Assembly: GCA_039817825.1 (NCBI GenBank)
Contig: JBCBVA010000006.1
Span: 1-64,000, forward strand
DNA length: 64,000 nt
Reading direction: 5' to 3'
Origin: PCC-7336 sp039817825
GTDB taxonomy: Bacteria; Cyanobacteriota; Cyanobacteriia; Thermostichales; PCC-7336
This document shows, in pieces, positions 51,871-61,114 of the stretch (within the stretch, counting starts at the first letter, position 1; every line of letters starts with the position of its first letter). The notes beneath the pieces were generated by a model. That model was not told the DNA's origin, did not search any database, and worked only from the letters and a program-made list of their open reading frames with translations. The position numbers and the translations under genes are program-made.

Positions 51871-54195
51871 GTGACCGCCTCCAGTCCCGCCTTCAGCCCT
51901 GACGATCTGAAAGCTGCCGGAATCACTCCTACCGAATATCAATCCATCGTCGATCGCCTGGGTCGCGATCCCAATCCGAACGAACTGGCCATGTTTGGGG
52001 TGATGTGGTCGGAACACTGCTGTTACAAAAACTCTCGGCCGCTGCTAAAGCAGTTTCCCACTACGGGGCCGCGAATTTTGGTAGGACCGGGAGAAAATGC
52101 CGGTGTGGTCGATCTGGGAGATGGCGATCGGCTGGCCTTCAAAATTGAGTCCCACAACCACCCGTCCGCCGTCGAACCGTTCCAAGGAGCCGCTACCGGA
52201 GTGGGGGGCATTCTGCGTGACATTTTCACCATGGGAGCGCGGCCTATTGCCGTGCTCAACTCCCTCCGATTTGGCCCGCTCGACGATCCCCGCAACCGAC
52301 GCCTGTTTGCCGGTGTAGTCAGCGGTATTTCCCACTACGGCAACTGTGTCGGCGTGCCCACCGTCGGTGGTGAGGTGGACTTCGAGCCCATTTATTCGGG
52401 CAATCCCCTTGTCAACGCGATGGCTCTGGGCCTGATGGAAACCGACGAGATTGTGAAATCTGGTGCAGCAGGCTTCGGCAACCCGGTGCTGTACGTGGGG
52501 TCTACCACCGGGCGCGACGGCATGGGAGGCGCGAGTTTTGCCAGTGCCGAGTTAACCGACGAGTCAGAGCAAGACAGGCCAGCGGTACAGGTGGGAGATC
52601 CCTTTTTAGAGAAATCCTTGATCGAAGCCTGCTTGGAAGCCTTCCAGACAGGGGCGGTTGTGGCGGCCCAAGATATGGGCGCTGCCGGAATTACCTGCTC
52701 CACATCCGAGATGGCCTACAGCGGCGGCGTGGGCATTGAGTTTGACCTCGACAAGGTGCCTGTGCGGGAAACGGGGATGCGACCGGATGAGTTTTTGCTG
52801 TCCGAATCGCAAGAGCGCATGCTGTTTGTGGTCGATCCCGATCGCACCGACGAACTAATCGAGATTTTCCACCGCTGGGACTTGCACGCCGTAGTCGCTG
52901 GCAAGGTCATCGAAGAGCCAATAGTCCGAATTTTCCAACATGGCCAGGTGGTCGCCGAAGTGGCGGCTTCTGCCCTAGCTGACGATACCCCTATCTACGA
53001 GCGGGAAATCGTCGATACTCCCGACTACGCGATCGCCGCCCACCAGTGGACGGCCGATCGCTTGCCTGCCGCTACTCCTGAAGGAGTCGACGGACGCAGT
53101 TGGAATGACGTATTGCTGCAATTGCTGGACGAGCCGGCGATCGCCTCCAAGCAGTGGGTGTACCGGCAGTATGACCACCAAGTTCAAAACAACACCGTGC
53201 TAGTACCGGGGGGAGCGGATGCTGCTGTGGTCAGAATTCGTCCCCAAACCTTTGGCGTCGGCAACGTTGAGGACGTGCCACTATCCGCTAAAGGAGTCGC
53301 CGCCGTTGTGGATTGCAAAGGACGCTATGTCTATCTCGATCCTTACGAGGGAGCAAAAGCAGCCGTGGCAGAAGCCGCCCGTAATCTCAGCTGCGTGGGG
53401 GCCGAGCCATTGGCGGTGACGGACAATCTCAATTTTGGCAGTCCCGAGAAACCCGTTGGCTACTGGCAGTTGGCAGAATCCTGCCGAGGTATCTCCGATG
53501 CCTGCCAGGCGTTGGGCACTCCAGTCACGGGTGGAAACGTGTCTCTCTACAACGAGACCATTGATAGTGACGGAAATCCCTGTTCAATTTATCCCACCCC
53601 TGTGGTCGGTATGGTGGGCTTAGTGCCGGACGTGCGCCAGGTGTGCGGCCAAGCATGGGCAACAGCAGGGGATGCTATTTACCTACTCGGCAGCCTTGAC
53701 TCACTTACTCTAGGTGGAACGTCTTACCTCAGTAGAATCCATTCCACCACTGCGGGCTTGCCCCCTCGTGTCGATCTGGAGCTGGAAGCACGGGTGCAAT
53801 CCGCCTGTCGTCAAGGGATTCGGCAAGGGTGGATTGCATCGGCACACGATTGCAGCGATGGTGGATTGGCGATCGCTCTAGCAGAGTCCTGTTTGGGGGC
53901 TGGCTTGGGGGCCGACATCGCCGTGCCAGAGGGTACCAGAATCGACGAATGCCTGTTCGGAGAAGGGGGAGGGCGGATTATTGTGTCAGTATCTCCTGAC
54001 AACCAGGCGGTGTTTGAGGATTACCTGCAGGCAAATCTACCGAATGATTGGCGCTGTATCGGCCAGGTTGCGGGAGAGCGATTGGAGATTGAGCTGACGG
54101 GCGATCGCCAGAACGGTGCTCCTCTGATTTCACTACCGGTGGAACAGCTCGCCAGTACGTTCAATTCGGCCATTCCCAAGCGCATGCAAGCCTAG
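51871..54195 (+). CDS. purL: phosphoribosylformylglycinamidine synthase subunit PurL
   Basis: A 774-residue small-type PurL, the ATP-dependent step converting FGAR to FGAM in purine synthesis. It works with PurS and PurQ, which are not in the window. Recognisable motifs are MFGVMWSEHCCYKNSR, KIESHNHPSAVEPFQGAATGVGG (positions about 91-113), VGVPTVGGEVDF, QDMGAAGITCSTSEMA, PVTGGNVSLYNE and SAHDCSDGGLAIALAES. The length and the two-lobe arrangement are normal. It starts at GTG 51871. It follows the GH9 gene after a 330-bp spacer containing a family A repeat pair. Confidence 0.96.
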   Translation: MTASSPAFSPDDLKAAGITPTEYQSIVDRLGRDPNPNELAMFGVMWSEHCCYKNSRPLLKQFPTTGPRILVGPGENAGVVDLGDGDRLAFKIESHNHPSAVEPFQGAATGVGGILRDIFTMGARPIAVLNSLRFGPLDDPRNRRLFAGVVSGISHYGNCVGVPTVGGEVDFEPIYSGNPLVNAMALGLMETDEIVKSGAAGFGNPVLYVGSTTGRDGMGGASFASAELTDESEQDRPAVQVGDPFLEKSLIEACLEAFQTGAVVAAQDMGAAGITCSTSEMAYSGGVGIEFDLDKVPVRETGMRPDEFLLSESQERMLFVVDPDRTDELIEIFHRWDLHAVVAGKVIEEPIVRIFQHGQVVAEVAASALADDTPIYEREIVDTPDYAIAAHQWTADRLPAATPEGVDGRSWNDVLLQLLDEPAIASKQWVYRQYDHQVQNNTVLVPGGADAAVVRIRPQTFGVGNVEDVPLSAKGVAAVVDCKGRYVYLDPYEGAKAAVAEAARNLSCVGAEPLAVTDNLNFGSPEKPVGYWQLAESCRGISDACQALGTPVTGGNVSLYNETIDSDGNPCSIYPTPVVGMVGLVPDVRQVCGQAWATAGDAIYLLGSLDSLTLGGTSYLSRIHSTTAGLPPRVDLELEARVQSACRQGIRQGWIASAHDCSDGGLAIALAESCLGAGLGADIAVPEGTRIDECLFGEGGGRIIVSVSPDNQAVFEDYLQANLPNDWRCIGQVAGERLEIELTGDRQNGAPLISLPVEQLASTFNSAIPKRMQA

Positions 54196-54221
54196 TCCTC
54201 TACCAAACTTAATCAACACCG

Positions 54222-54917
54222 TCAGAGTTGCGGCTGCACCAGTGTTGCCTTGACTGATGTCAGACACGCCTCGATCTCCATCCCATCCCGCATGCAACTA
54301 ACCGCAACGTCGTAAGCCTGTGCTTGCTCCTCCAGCAAACTACGGGCCTGCAACCGAGCCCACCGTTGCATGTATCCGGAATCGAGTGGCTGTCCGCTGC
54401 GACGCAGCGTTCCCACTAGTTGCTGCAACTTAAGACGGTCATCCCGATCGCCCATTGTGTCTCCCATCCGCTGCCGCTCGGCCACTCCCCCCGCCATCCA
54501 CATAATGCTGTAGCGCTCCACATCGCGGCGGGTCATAGAACCACTGTCCAACCACCCTTGCCACACCGAGTCATCCAGCTGAATCCCCCCGTATCCGGGA
54601 TAGCCCTTGCGAAACGCTTGCCATGGGTCAAGAGCATAATCCAGCACAGGAATATCTAGACAGCAGGCAGCCAGTAGATGTCCGGCCTCGTGATACAGAA
54701 CTCGCTCTTGGCGAATGTCTGTCCATCCCCACCGTGCTCCCATCAACCCCGTGAATCGCCCCTGCATCGCAACCCGATCGAGCACAACAGCACCAAACAA
54801 CAGGCTGGTTACTCCCACCGGCACCCATTCGTTATTGCCCAATACAGGAGACAGCAACGCCAAGAGCGACAATCCGAACACAGCGATCGCCAGTCCAGAG
54901 GGTTCGGAAGTCTTCAT
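54222..54917 (-). CDS. FtsH peptidase (M41)-like membrane protein without AAA domain
   Basis: A 231-residue protein with two N-terminal TM segments (AIAVFGLSLLALLSPVLG and VGVTSLLFGAVVL), then an M41-like zinc-protease region with HEAGH (His76, Glu77, His80) in ERVLYHEAGHLLAACCLD and a DRDDRLKLQQLV segment that may provide the third ligand. No AAA ATPase domain is present, unlike FtsH. Related AAA-less proteins occur in cyanobacteria and plastids; their substrates are unknown. The peptidase residues look intact, so it could be an active protease. It converges on purL, with 26 bp between the stops. Confidence 0.75.
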   Translation of the reverse strand: MKTSEPSGLAIAVFGLSLLALLSPVLGNNEWVPVGVTSLLFGAVVLDRVAMQGRFTGLMGARWGWTDIRQERVLYHEAGHLLAACCLDIPVLDYALDPWQAFRKGYPGYGGIQLDDSVWQGWLDSGSMTRRDVERYSIMWMAGGVAERQRMGDTMGDRDDRLKLQQLVGTLRRSGQPLDSGYMQRWARLQARSLLEEQAQAYDVAVSCMRDGMEIEACLTSVKATLVQPQL

Positions 54918-55128
54918 ATAACGATAGTCCTTGATGGAAGTTCATACTTGTCGCATCCTTTATGAAATGGGCGTTGTGGGCGCAACATTCCGCATTTTCA
55001 GAGACTGAGACTAAAGACATTTTAAAGATTTTGTAAGGGATCGGTAGATTTGCGGGTAACTCTAGAGGCAGAAATTCGTTATCGTACATAGCGATCTTGC
55101 ATCTTCTTAGACAGGGGTTGTCATAGTT

Positions 55129-56415
55129 ATGTTTTCAACAACACTCGATACGGCCCACCGTCCACCTAGCATTTGGAGTCACGTTTCGCTTGAAGATTGG
55201 GGGGATTGGCGTTGGCAGCTCAAGCATCGACTTAACACTCTAGACGACTTACGCCAAGTCATTCACCTCACCCCCGAAGAAGTCCAAGGACTCAGTGCAC
55301 CCGATCGCTTCCGGGTTGATATCACTCCGTACTATGCAAGCCTGATCGATCCCGACGATCCCAACGGCCCCATCCGTCGCCAAGTTATTCCGACAGGACG
55401 AGAATTACAAGCATTTGACGGCATGATGGAGGACAGCCTCTCGGAGGACGAACACAGCCCGGTTCCCGGTTTGGTCCATCGCTATCCCGATCGTGTCTTA
55501 ATGCTGCTCACCACCCACTGTGCCAGTTACTGCCGATACTGTACTCGCAGCCGTATGGTGGGTGATTTTAGTAAAACTACGCAGAAGCCTGTATTGGAGC
55601 AGCAACTTGACTACCTCCGCAATACTCCCCAAATTCGCGACGTCCTGCTCAGTGGAGGGGATCCGCTGACCCTGTCTCCAGCCGTGCTGGAATACACTCT
55701 GTCAAGTTTGCGGGAGATCGAGCACATTGAAATTGTGCGCATCGGTAGCCGCGCCCCGGTGTTTATGCCACAACTGGTAACGGACGAGTTGTGCAACATG
55801 CTGAAGCAGTACCATCCACTATGGATCAATATTCACGTCAATCACCCCAAAGAAATTACCCCCGAACTCAGTCTCGCGCTCTCCAAATTAGCGAATGCTG
55901 GCATTCCGCTAGGCAACCAAAGCGTACTGCTGGCTGGAATCAACGACACTGTTGAGATTCAGCGAGAATTGGTTCACAAGCTGGTGCGCAATCGTGTCCG
56001 GCCCTACTATCTCTACCAGTGCGATCTGGTCAAGGGAGCGGGTCATTTCCGCACTACTGTGGCGAAGGGATTAGAGATTATGGAAGGGTTGCGGGGGCAC
56101 ACCAGCGGCTATGCAGTTCCCACCTACGTCATTGATGCACCAGGAGGAGGAGGCAAGATTCCCGTCAGTCCGCAATACCTGATCAGCCAGGGGAGCGGTC
56201 GTGTGGTGCTGAGGAACTATGAAGGGTTTATTTCTACGTACGAAGAGCCGACTGACTACGATCCCACGTTGATTGAAAAGGTTCGACCAAAATCGGGAAC
56301 CGACGCGTCAAGTGCTGAATGCGATCGCCAATCGGGCGTATCGGGATTGCTGCAGGGGCAAGCACGCACCATTAAACCCGAGGGATTCGATCGCACCCAC
56401 GAACGGACTCGTTGA
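55129..56415 (+). CDS. kamA: lysine 2,3-aminomutase family radical SAM enzyme
   Basis: A 428-residue radical SAM/PLP enzyme that converts L-lysine to L-beta-lysine. The iron-sulfur cluster motif CASYCRYC gives Cys131, Cys135 and Cys138. PLP binds Lys343 in VIDAPGGGGKIP. Lysine-specific Asp residues corresponding to positions in the clostridial enzyme are present at Asp299 (YQCDLVKG) and Asp336. This distinguishes true KamA from EpmB-type enzymes. No beta-lysine acetyltransferase (ablB) or EF-P modification gene is adjacent. ATG 55129 is used. The stop lies one base before repeat A3. Confidence 0.88.
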   Translation: MFSTTLDTAHRPPSIWSHVSLEDWGDWRWQLKHRLNTLDDLRQVIHLTPEEVQGLSAPDRFRVDITPYYASLIDPDDPNGPIRRQVIPTGRELQAFDGMMEDSLSEDEHSPVPGLVHRYPDRVLMLLTTHCASYCRYCTRSRMVGDFSKTTQKPVLEQQLDYLRNTPQIRDVLLSGGDPLTLSPAVLEYTLSSLREIEHIEIVRIGSRAPVFMPQLVTDELCNMLKQYHPLWINIHVNHPKEITPELSLALSKLANAGIPLGNQSVLLAGINDTVEIQRELVHKLVRNRVRPYYLYQCDLVKGAGHFRTTVAKGLEIMEGLRGHTSGYAVPTYVIDAPGGGGKIPVSPQYLISQGSGRVVLRNYEGFISTYEEPTDYDPTLIEKVRPKSGTDASSAECDRQSGVSGLLQGQARTIKPEGFDRTHERTR

Positions 56416-56416
56416 C

Positions 56417-56511
56417 TATAGCGCTTGCCATTCCAGTTAGGACAGAGGTTTCTATGCAAAGTCAGGGATAGACATAGCTGGAATGTCCGCAGTGCTGTGG
56501 CCACTGCTATA
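56417..56511 (+). repeat. MITE-like repeat family A, copy A3
   Basis: A complete 95-bp copy from TATAGCG to GCTATA beginning one base after the kamA stop codon. The hairpin reads GCAGTG-CTGTGGC-CACTGC. It may also act as a transcript end for kamA, although there is no T tract. Confidence 0.85.
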
Positions 56512-56553
56512 CAGGGAGAGTGCGCTCTCACATGCCTCTAGAGCACTAAGACG

Positions 56554-57687
56554 CTAGACAAACGTTCGGATCGCACTGAGCAAGCGATCGATGTCGTCAT
56601 CCGATGTGAAGTAATGAACGGAGGCTCTGAGCGATTGGGGATCTGCCATCGATCGCACGTAAATGCCGCGTTCTTCTAATAATGTTTCCAATTCCTGCGG
56701 ATCGCGCTCGGCAACGGTGAATGGGACCAGACCGGTTTGGGGCTGTTGCGGGTTGCAGACGTCAACCCCTGCAATCTCTTGCAGTTCCGACCACAGTCGC
56801 TGGCTGGTGCGTATCTGTTGGCGATAGCGCTCCTGGACTGTTCCAAACCGATCGTGTAGTTCGATCGCGGCTTTCAGCCCCAGTCGGAGTGGATACGCTG
56901 CTGTGGACACCTCGAAGCACTCTGCTCCTCCCTTGGCATAGGTTTTGCACCATCCGGTAAATGTGGGGCGAATGGCCGCTTGCCCGCGTTCCGATACGTA
57001 CAGAGCACCGGTTCCTGCTGGCCCGCACAACCACTTGTGGCCGGTAAACGCATAATAATCAACGCCGAGTTCAGGCAGATTGAGAGGCAGAACGCCTGCT
57101 GATTGGGCCGCATCCACGTGAACCAGCACATTGCGCTCTTGACACAACTGGGTTAATTCCGCGAGCGGCAACACCGTTCCGGAGTTCCACAGAACATGGC
57201 TAATACAAACCATACGTGTAGCGGGCTGCAGATAGTCTGCCAGTGTCTGAACGCAATCTTGGCTGTTACTCAAGGGGCATGTGTCTATTTCAATCCCAAA
57301 CCGAGCCTGCAGCTCTCGGGCAATTTCCCAGACCCCATAATGTTCGGCATCGGACAGCAATAGGCGATCGCCTGCCCGCCAGTCCAGCCCCCACAATGGG
57401 ATGTTCATTCCCGCAATCGTACTTTCGGTCAAGGTGATGCGATCGGACGTCGCGCTCAGCAGCGTAGCGAGCGCTTGCCGCAGGGCATCTTGTTCGGACA
57501 GCACCCACGAAAAAGCGGCCTTAGAAAATGGCCCGAGCCGATCGCAACTGTCGAAGGCGGTCGCGATCGCGGCTCGGGCGGGTTGAGCCAACGGTCCTTG
57601 ACCGCCAAAGTTGAGGTAGCTTTTACCCTTCAGGGCGGGAAACTGCTGGCGATGAGTTGCGAGCAAAGACGCTGGTGCTGCTGTCAT
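56554..57687 (-). CDS. PLP-dependent cyst(e)ine C-S lyase / cysteine desulfurase-like protein
   Basis: A 377-residue fold-type I class V aminotransferase. The PLP Lys is Lys218 in YYAFTGHKWLCGPAG, with Asp192 in VHVDAAQSAGV contacting the ring. The N-terminal YLNFGGQGPLAQPARAA, the middle GLDWRAGDRLLLSD and the CISHVLWNSGTVLPL stretch closely resemble the cyanobacterial L-cyst(e)ine lyase C-DES of Synechocystis, which releases a persulfide for iron-sulfur assembly. The active-site Cys loop of IscS/SufS-type desulfurases is not seen. Substrate choice is inferred from this resemblance. The gene lies between family A copies A3 and A4. Confidence 0.78.
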   Translation of the reverse strand: MTAAPASLLATHRQQFPALKGKSYLNFGGQGPLAQPARAAIATAFDSCDRLGPFSKAAFSWVLSEQDALRQALATLLSATSDRITLTESTIAGMNIPLWGLDWRAGDRLLLSDAEHYGVWEIARELQARFGIEIDTCPLSNSQDCVQTLADYLQPATRMVCISHVLWNSGTVLPLAELTQLCQERNVLVHVDAAQSAGVLPLNLPELGVDYYAFTGHKWLCGPAGTGALYVSERGQAAIRPTFTGWCKTYAKGGAECFEVSTAAYPLRLGLKAAIELHDRFGTVQERYRQQIRTSQRLWSELQEIAGVDVCNPQQPQTGLVPFTVAERDPQELETLLEERGIYVRSMADPQSLRASVHYFTSDDDIDRLLSAIRTFV

Positions 57688-57904
57688 GCGATGTCAGTAG
57701 AGTTAGGGCTTAGAGTATGCCGCTTCACCCTACTGCATGGGGCTCCAGCAAGTAGATAGAGCTTGCTGAAAAAGTCCGATTTCGCCTGAATCCCTTGTAC
57801 ATCAAGAAGCTTTTCAGCCAAGATCGCGTCTCCTGTGCTTAGTGATGAAGAGGAGATGAGGAAGCCGTTTCAGTACAAGCCACTATCTACCAACTCGCGC
57901 AAGC
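57688..57904. other. non-coding spacer upstream of the lyase gene
   Basis: Together with repeat A4 and its 35-bp flank, this is the 349-bp spacer between the lyase gene and the 3' end of chrA. The unique part holds no ORF, hairpin with T tract or recognisable operator. Confidence 0.35.
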
Positions 57905-58001
57905 TATAGCGTTTGCCATTTCAGTTAGGACAAAAGTCTCTAAGCATAGTCAGGGATGGACATAGTTGAAATGTCCACAGTGGTGTGGCCACAGCGCCAT
58001 A
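57905..58001 (+). repeat. MITE-like repeat family A, copy A4
   Basis: The left end is complete (TATAGCGTTTGCCATTTCAG) and the interior is close to A2. The right terminus is eroded (ACAGTGGTGTGGCCACAGCG), with the hairpin partly kept and the final GCTATA lost. Confidence 0.75.
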
Positions 58002-58036
58002 ACAGCACTCGCGCTCTCGGCCACCGTGCCCATGTA

Positions 58037-59305
58037 TCACGTTAATCCAGAACTAGACAGTAGCAATCCAACCAAGCCCCCTCCCGGAACCAGTAACCAT
58101 GTTGGAATCTTGTATTTCAGAAGTGCGACTAGCGCGATCGCCAGAATCATCCAAACAGCCAGTTGCAACAGTAACGTGGGTTGGTCGAGGGCATTTTGAG
58201 CCAGCGGAATCGCCGCTGCTGCGATCGCTCCTAACACAGCCGGGGTTATCCCTTGTAGGAATGCCCGTACGCTTGGATTGCGGCGCAAACGGGCCAAGAT
58301 GGGCGAGGCTAGCATGATAAATGCAAACGACGGCAGAAAAATGGCAACAGCCGCCACCAGTCCTCCTAACACCCCCGCCACTTTGTAGCCGACAAATGCT
58401 GCGGTCAGAACCACTGGACCGGGGCTCAACTGTCCGATCGCCACCCCGTTCAGAAATTCAGTCGTGGTCAGCCAGTGAAGTTTCTCCACCACTTCCGTTT
58501 CAATGAACGGAATAATCACCAGTCCACCGCCAAAAATCGAGCTGCCAACCTTGAGAAAAAACAGCACCAGCGGCCAAAAATACGTTCCAATTCGCTCGAA
58601 TCCCCACAGGCTGGATAGAGTCACCACCTCAGGAGATGCCGTACTTAGCCATACGGAACTCAGTTTTAGCAGAGGAAGGGGAACTCCCGGTACGATACCG
58701 AGCGCACGTCTGGGGGGAGAGGGAGCAAACCACCACAAGCCCACTAACCCGGCCACCAATAGCTGCAACAGGATGCTGGGACGAATCAGCACGGTTGTCA
58801 CAAACACAACCAGGGCGATCGCCCACCGTCCAATCTGTTGACGACGATTCGTCTCTGCCGCCAGCACCGTCTTACGCATCAATTTCCAACAAAATCCCAA
58901 AATGAGTGCCACCACCACCGGTGAGACTCCCAGGAAGATGCCTTCCAATTGCGGAGTTTGCTGAAATCGAAAGTATGCCCAAGACAACACAAGCACGATC
59001 GCGAATGCTGGCGTGATGAAGCTGAGTCCGGCAACCAAGGCACCGATGGGGCCACCCGCGACGTACCCAATGTAGATTCCCATTTGCGTGGAAGCGGGAC
59101 CGGGTAACATTTCGCAGATTGCCAACCCTTCCACGAATTGTTCCTGGGTGAGCCACTGTCGTTGGCTGACAACTTCTGCATTTTGCATCGCAATATGCGC
59201 TTGGGGCCCGCCAAATCCTACCGTCCCTAAGCGAGAGTAAAGGGCTGCCAGCTCCCACAGCGTCGCCTGTGCTCTTGTGCTCGGTTTGGATGATGTCAGT
59301 TTCAC
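58037..59305 (-). CDS. chrA: chromate transporter family protein ChrA
   Basis: A 422-residue membrane protein of the CHR family, usually an efflux carrier for chromate or sulfate-like anions. Two homologous halves are visible, each with a TFGFGG-type motif: LGTVGFGGPQAHIAM near residues 27-41 and VGSSIFGGGLVIIPFIE near 260-276. Each half has LPGPASTQMGIYIGYVAGG- or LSPGPVVLTAAFVGYKVAG-like segments (the bidomain CHR layout). About ten hydrophobic segments are present. Substrate specificity cannot be read from the sequence. The 3' end lies 36 bp from repeat A4. Confidence 0.88.
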   Translation of the reverse strand: MKLTSSKPSTRAQATLWELAALYSRLGTVGFGGPQAHIAMQNAEVVSQRQWLTQEQFVEGLAICEMLPGPASTQMGIYIGYVAGGPIGALVAGLSFITPAFAIVLVLSWAYFRFQQTPQLEGIFLGVSPVVVALILGFCWKLMRKTVLAAETNRRQQIGRWAIALVVFVTTVLIRPSILLQLLVAGLVGLWWFAPSPPRRALGIVPGVPLPLLKLSSVWLSTASPEVVTLSSLWGFERIGTYFWPLVLFFLKVGSSIFGGGLVIIPFIETEVVEKLHWLTTTEFLNGVAIGQLSPGPVVLTAAFVGYKVAGVLGGLVAAVAIFLPSFAFIMLASPILARLRRNPSVRAFLQGITPAVLGAIAAAAIPLAQNALDQPTLLLQLAVWMILAIALVALLKYKIPTWLLVPGGGLVGLLLSSSGLT

Positions 59306-59619
59306 AACCTTCCACTCCCTTCGGGCTGGCTATTGCCAGTAGCACTCTCTGCCAGCGTTCTCTCAGCGTATAGTCCTCACCGTCTCTTCCTCTGTTTGCT
59401 AGGCAACCCATGTGGCATAGTTTTTACTAAGCATTCTCAGCATCCCGAACGGCATTCTCGATAAACGGGTAACATGGTGGGTCAGCTCTCCCTGCTCAAT
59501 TCCCCCTACACCTCAAGCAAGCAATACCCAGGTTGAGAGAGGAGTACGTGTAAACTAAGGGTATTCATACGCAATCGTTCTTAATGCCCGCACTAGGGCT
59601 CACTTTGAGGGGCAACGTT
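59306..59619. other. non-coding divergent interval between chrA and CP12 gene
   Basis: A 314-bp spacer with the promoters of both genes. Apart from a GAGG Shine-Dalgarno just before CP12 and short in-frame sequence from ATG 59584, I find no ORF or hairpin of note. Confidence 0.35.
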
Positions 59620-59841
59620 ATGACCACCATTCAAGAAAGAATCCAGGCGGCAACTGAAGAAGCTCGCAAGTTATCCACTGAGTTGGGTGACACCGATCCT
59701 AAAGCCCGTGCGGCTTGGGATGCGGTTGAGGAGCTGCAAGCAGAAGCCGGCCACCAAGCCGCCGCACCTCAAAAGAGTGCCCTCGATAAGTTCTGCGAAG
59801 AGAACCCCGAGGCTGGCGAATGCCTCATCTATGAAGAGTAG
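59620..59841 (+). CDS. cp12: Calvin cycle regulator CP12
   Basis: A 73-residue, largely disordered protein that bridges GAPDH and phosphoribulokinase in the dark. The AWDAVEEL core is present (32-39), as is the C-terminal part with the redox Cys pair (FCEENPEAGECLIYEE, Cys59 and Cys68). The N-terminal Cys pair of plant-type CP12 is absent: the segment reads EARKLSTELGDTDPKARAA. That variant is known from S. elongatus-type cyanobacteria. ATG 59620 with GAGG upstream is preferred over ATG 59584, which would add 12 residues. Confidence 0.93.
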   Translation: MTTIQERIQAATEEARKLSTELGDTDPKARAAWDAVEELQAEAGHQAAAPQKSALDKFCEENPEAGECLIYEE

Positions 59842-59949
59842 TCTTTGGGTTGGATGCGCTACGGGGCATGTCCAGTTGGTGCTCTTAGCCTAGGGGCTTG
59901 TTGAGTCAGGCTTGGCTATTTAAGTTGATTAGATCGTTTCGATCGCAAT

Positions 59950-59982
59950 ACGCTCCTGGCGCGCTGCGTCGGGAGCGTTTTT
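59950..59982 (+). terminator. rho-independent terminator after CP12
   Basis: ACGCTCC (59950-59956) pairs with GGAGCGT (59972-59978) and runs into TTTTT. It lies about 110 nt past the CP12 stop and is its likely transcript end. Confidence 0.75.
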
Positions 59983-60082
59983 ACATGATAGTTTTGCAGC
60001 AGCATAGTTCGAAAACAACGAACGCACGTTGATGAAATGTTCTTTCATCAACAACCAGACTGCAGTTGACCCCGGAAATCAC

Positions 60083-60177
60083 TAGAGCAGTGACCGCATC
60101 ACTGCGGACGTTTCAGTTACGACAATCCCTACCTGCACCTAGAGTTGAATGTCCTGACCGAAATAAAAAACGCTATA
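60083..60177 (-). repeat. MITE-like repeat family A, copy A6 (inverted)
   Basis: A reverse-orientation 95-bp copy from TAGAGCAGTGA to ACGCTATA. It carries the hairpin GCAGTGA-CCGCA-TCACTGC with the A-T pair shared with A5, and the same CCTGCACCTAGAGTTGA core. It sits in the 0.6-kb spacer after CP12. Confidence 0.85.
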
Positions 60178-60442
60178 GTTGCCTTCTTCGACATAAATAT
60201 TTGCCGAGTTTTGTGCGCGCCTCCATACCGAAAAAGCGACGATGAGATCGCCGAGCTTTCAACATGAGTTCGACGCCAGTTCAACTGGACAAGTCAATTG
60301 ACACAGTATCCTCCCAGCCCAACGACGCCAGAAGAGGGGTAATCTCTTGGCCCTTGTTTTCAACGGGGGCGCAGGAGTAGAGATAAGACAGTTCAAACCG
60401 GGTTAGTAAAGGGTAAAAAGAAAAGAGAACGCGAACTTGGAC
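60178..60442. other. non-coding spacer after repeat A6
   Basis: This is the remaining part of the roughly 600-bp gap between CP12 and the next gene on the minus strand. No ORF with protein-like content or clear structure is seen. Confidence 0.3.
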
Positions 60443-60757
60443 TTACTGGCGGCGGCGAATCATTTCGCAGATGCTCTGCCATAAGTCGTCTGACAGCCCG
60501 TTTGGTTTCCCCATTCGCTGAATTAGCGTGCGATGTAGAGACAAGTAGTGGAATGCGAGCTTGTGGCGGGGCAAGAGTATGCTGCGGCGATCGCTGTCCG
60601 GTCGACTCATCACATCACCAACGTAATAGTCAACCCAGCCACCTTCCTTCTCCTGACGCTGAATAGGAAGGGTAGCTGCCACAGATTTCATCCTTGGGAA
60701 AAACAGTAAAGCCAGATTTTCGGGGAACTGGCGAGCCGCAGAAGCAGTGGTAATCAT
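60443..60757 (-). CDS. hypothetical protein
   Basis: A protein of about 104 residues from ATG 60757 (AAAGAG about 12 nt upstream; TTG 60763 is also possible). It is hydrophilic and basic, with DDLWQSICEMIRRR at the end and a central Arg/Lys-rich part (LLPRHKLAFHYLSLHR). There is no signal, membrane segment or motif I recognise. It is isolated, with large spacers on both sides, so expression is not certain. Confidence 0.4.
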   Translation of the reverse strand: MITTASAARQFPENLALLFFPRMKSVAATLPIQRQEKEGGWVDYYVGDVMSRPDSDRRSILLPRHKLAFHYLSLHRTLIQRMGKPNGLSDDLWQSICEMIRRRQ

Positions 60758-60763
60758 TAGCAA

Positions 60764-61114
60764 CTAACTCTTTCGTGCAAGATAAACCAACAGTGAACGC
60801 TGAGTGACGATAATGAAGAGCCTATGAACGGTAGGCACACTACAGAGCCATAACCTCACCAAACCACATCGCATAACCGCTAGCCGCTAATAGGGTGCTT
60901 GATGCGAATGATTTTTGATTCATCTAAAATTAGCAGGCATTCTTCTAAATGGCAATAGTTTGCAATAAGGGATAAATAAATGAGTCCTATTGACAGTTGC
61001 TGCCGTCCGAACGGTGGCCGATAAACTGTTGGAATAACGCTGGTGCCGCGATGGAAATGTGCTAGTCACAATACGATTCTGTTCGTAAAATCGGGGCGAT
61101 CGCATTCGAGCCTG
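60764..61114. other. non-coding interval upstream of maf
   Basis: A 351-bp spacer that is AT-rich near 60900-60990. No convincing ORF before ATG 61115 and no hairpin-T tract were found. An in-frame ATG at 61043 would extend maf by 24 residues without homology. Confidence 0.35.
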
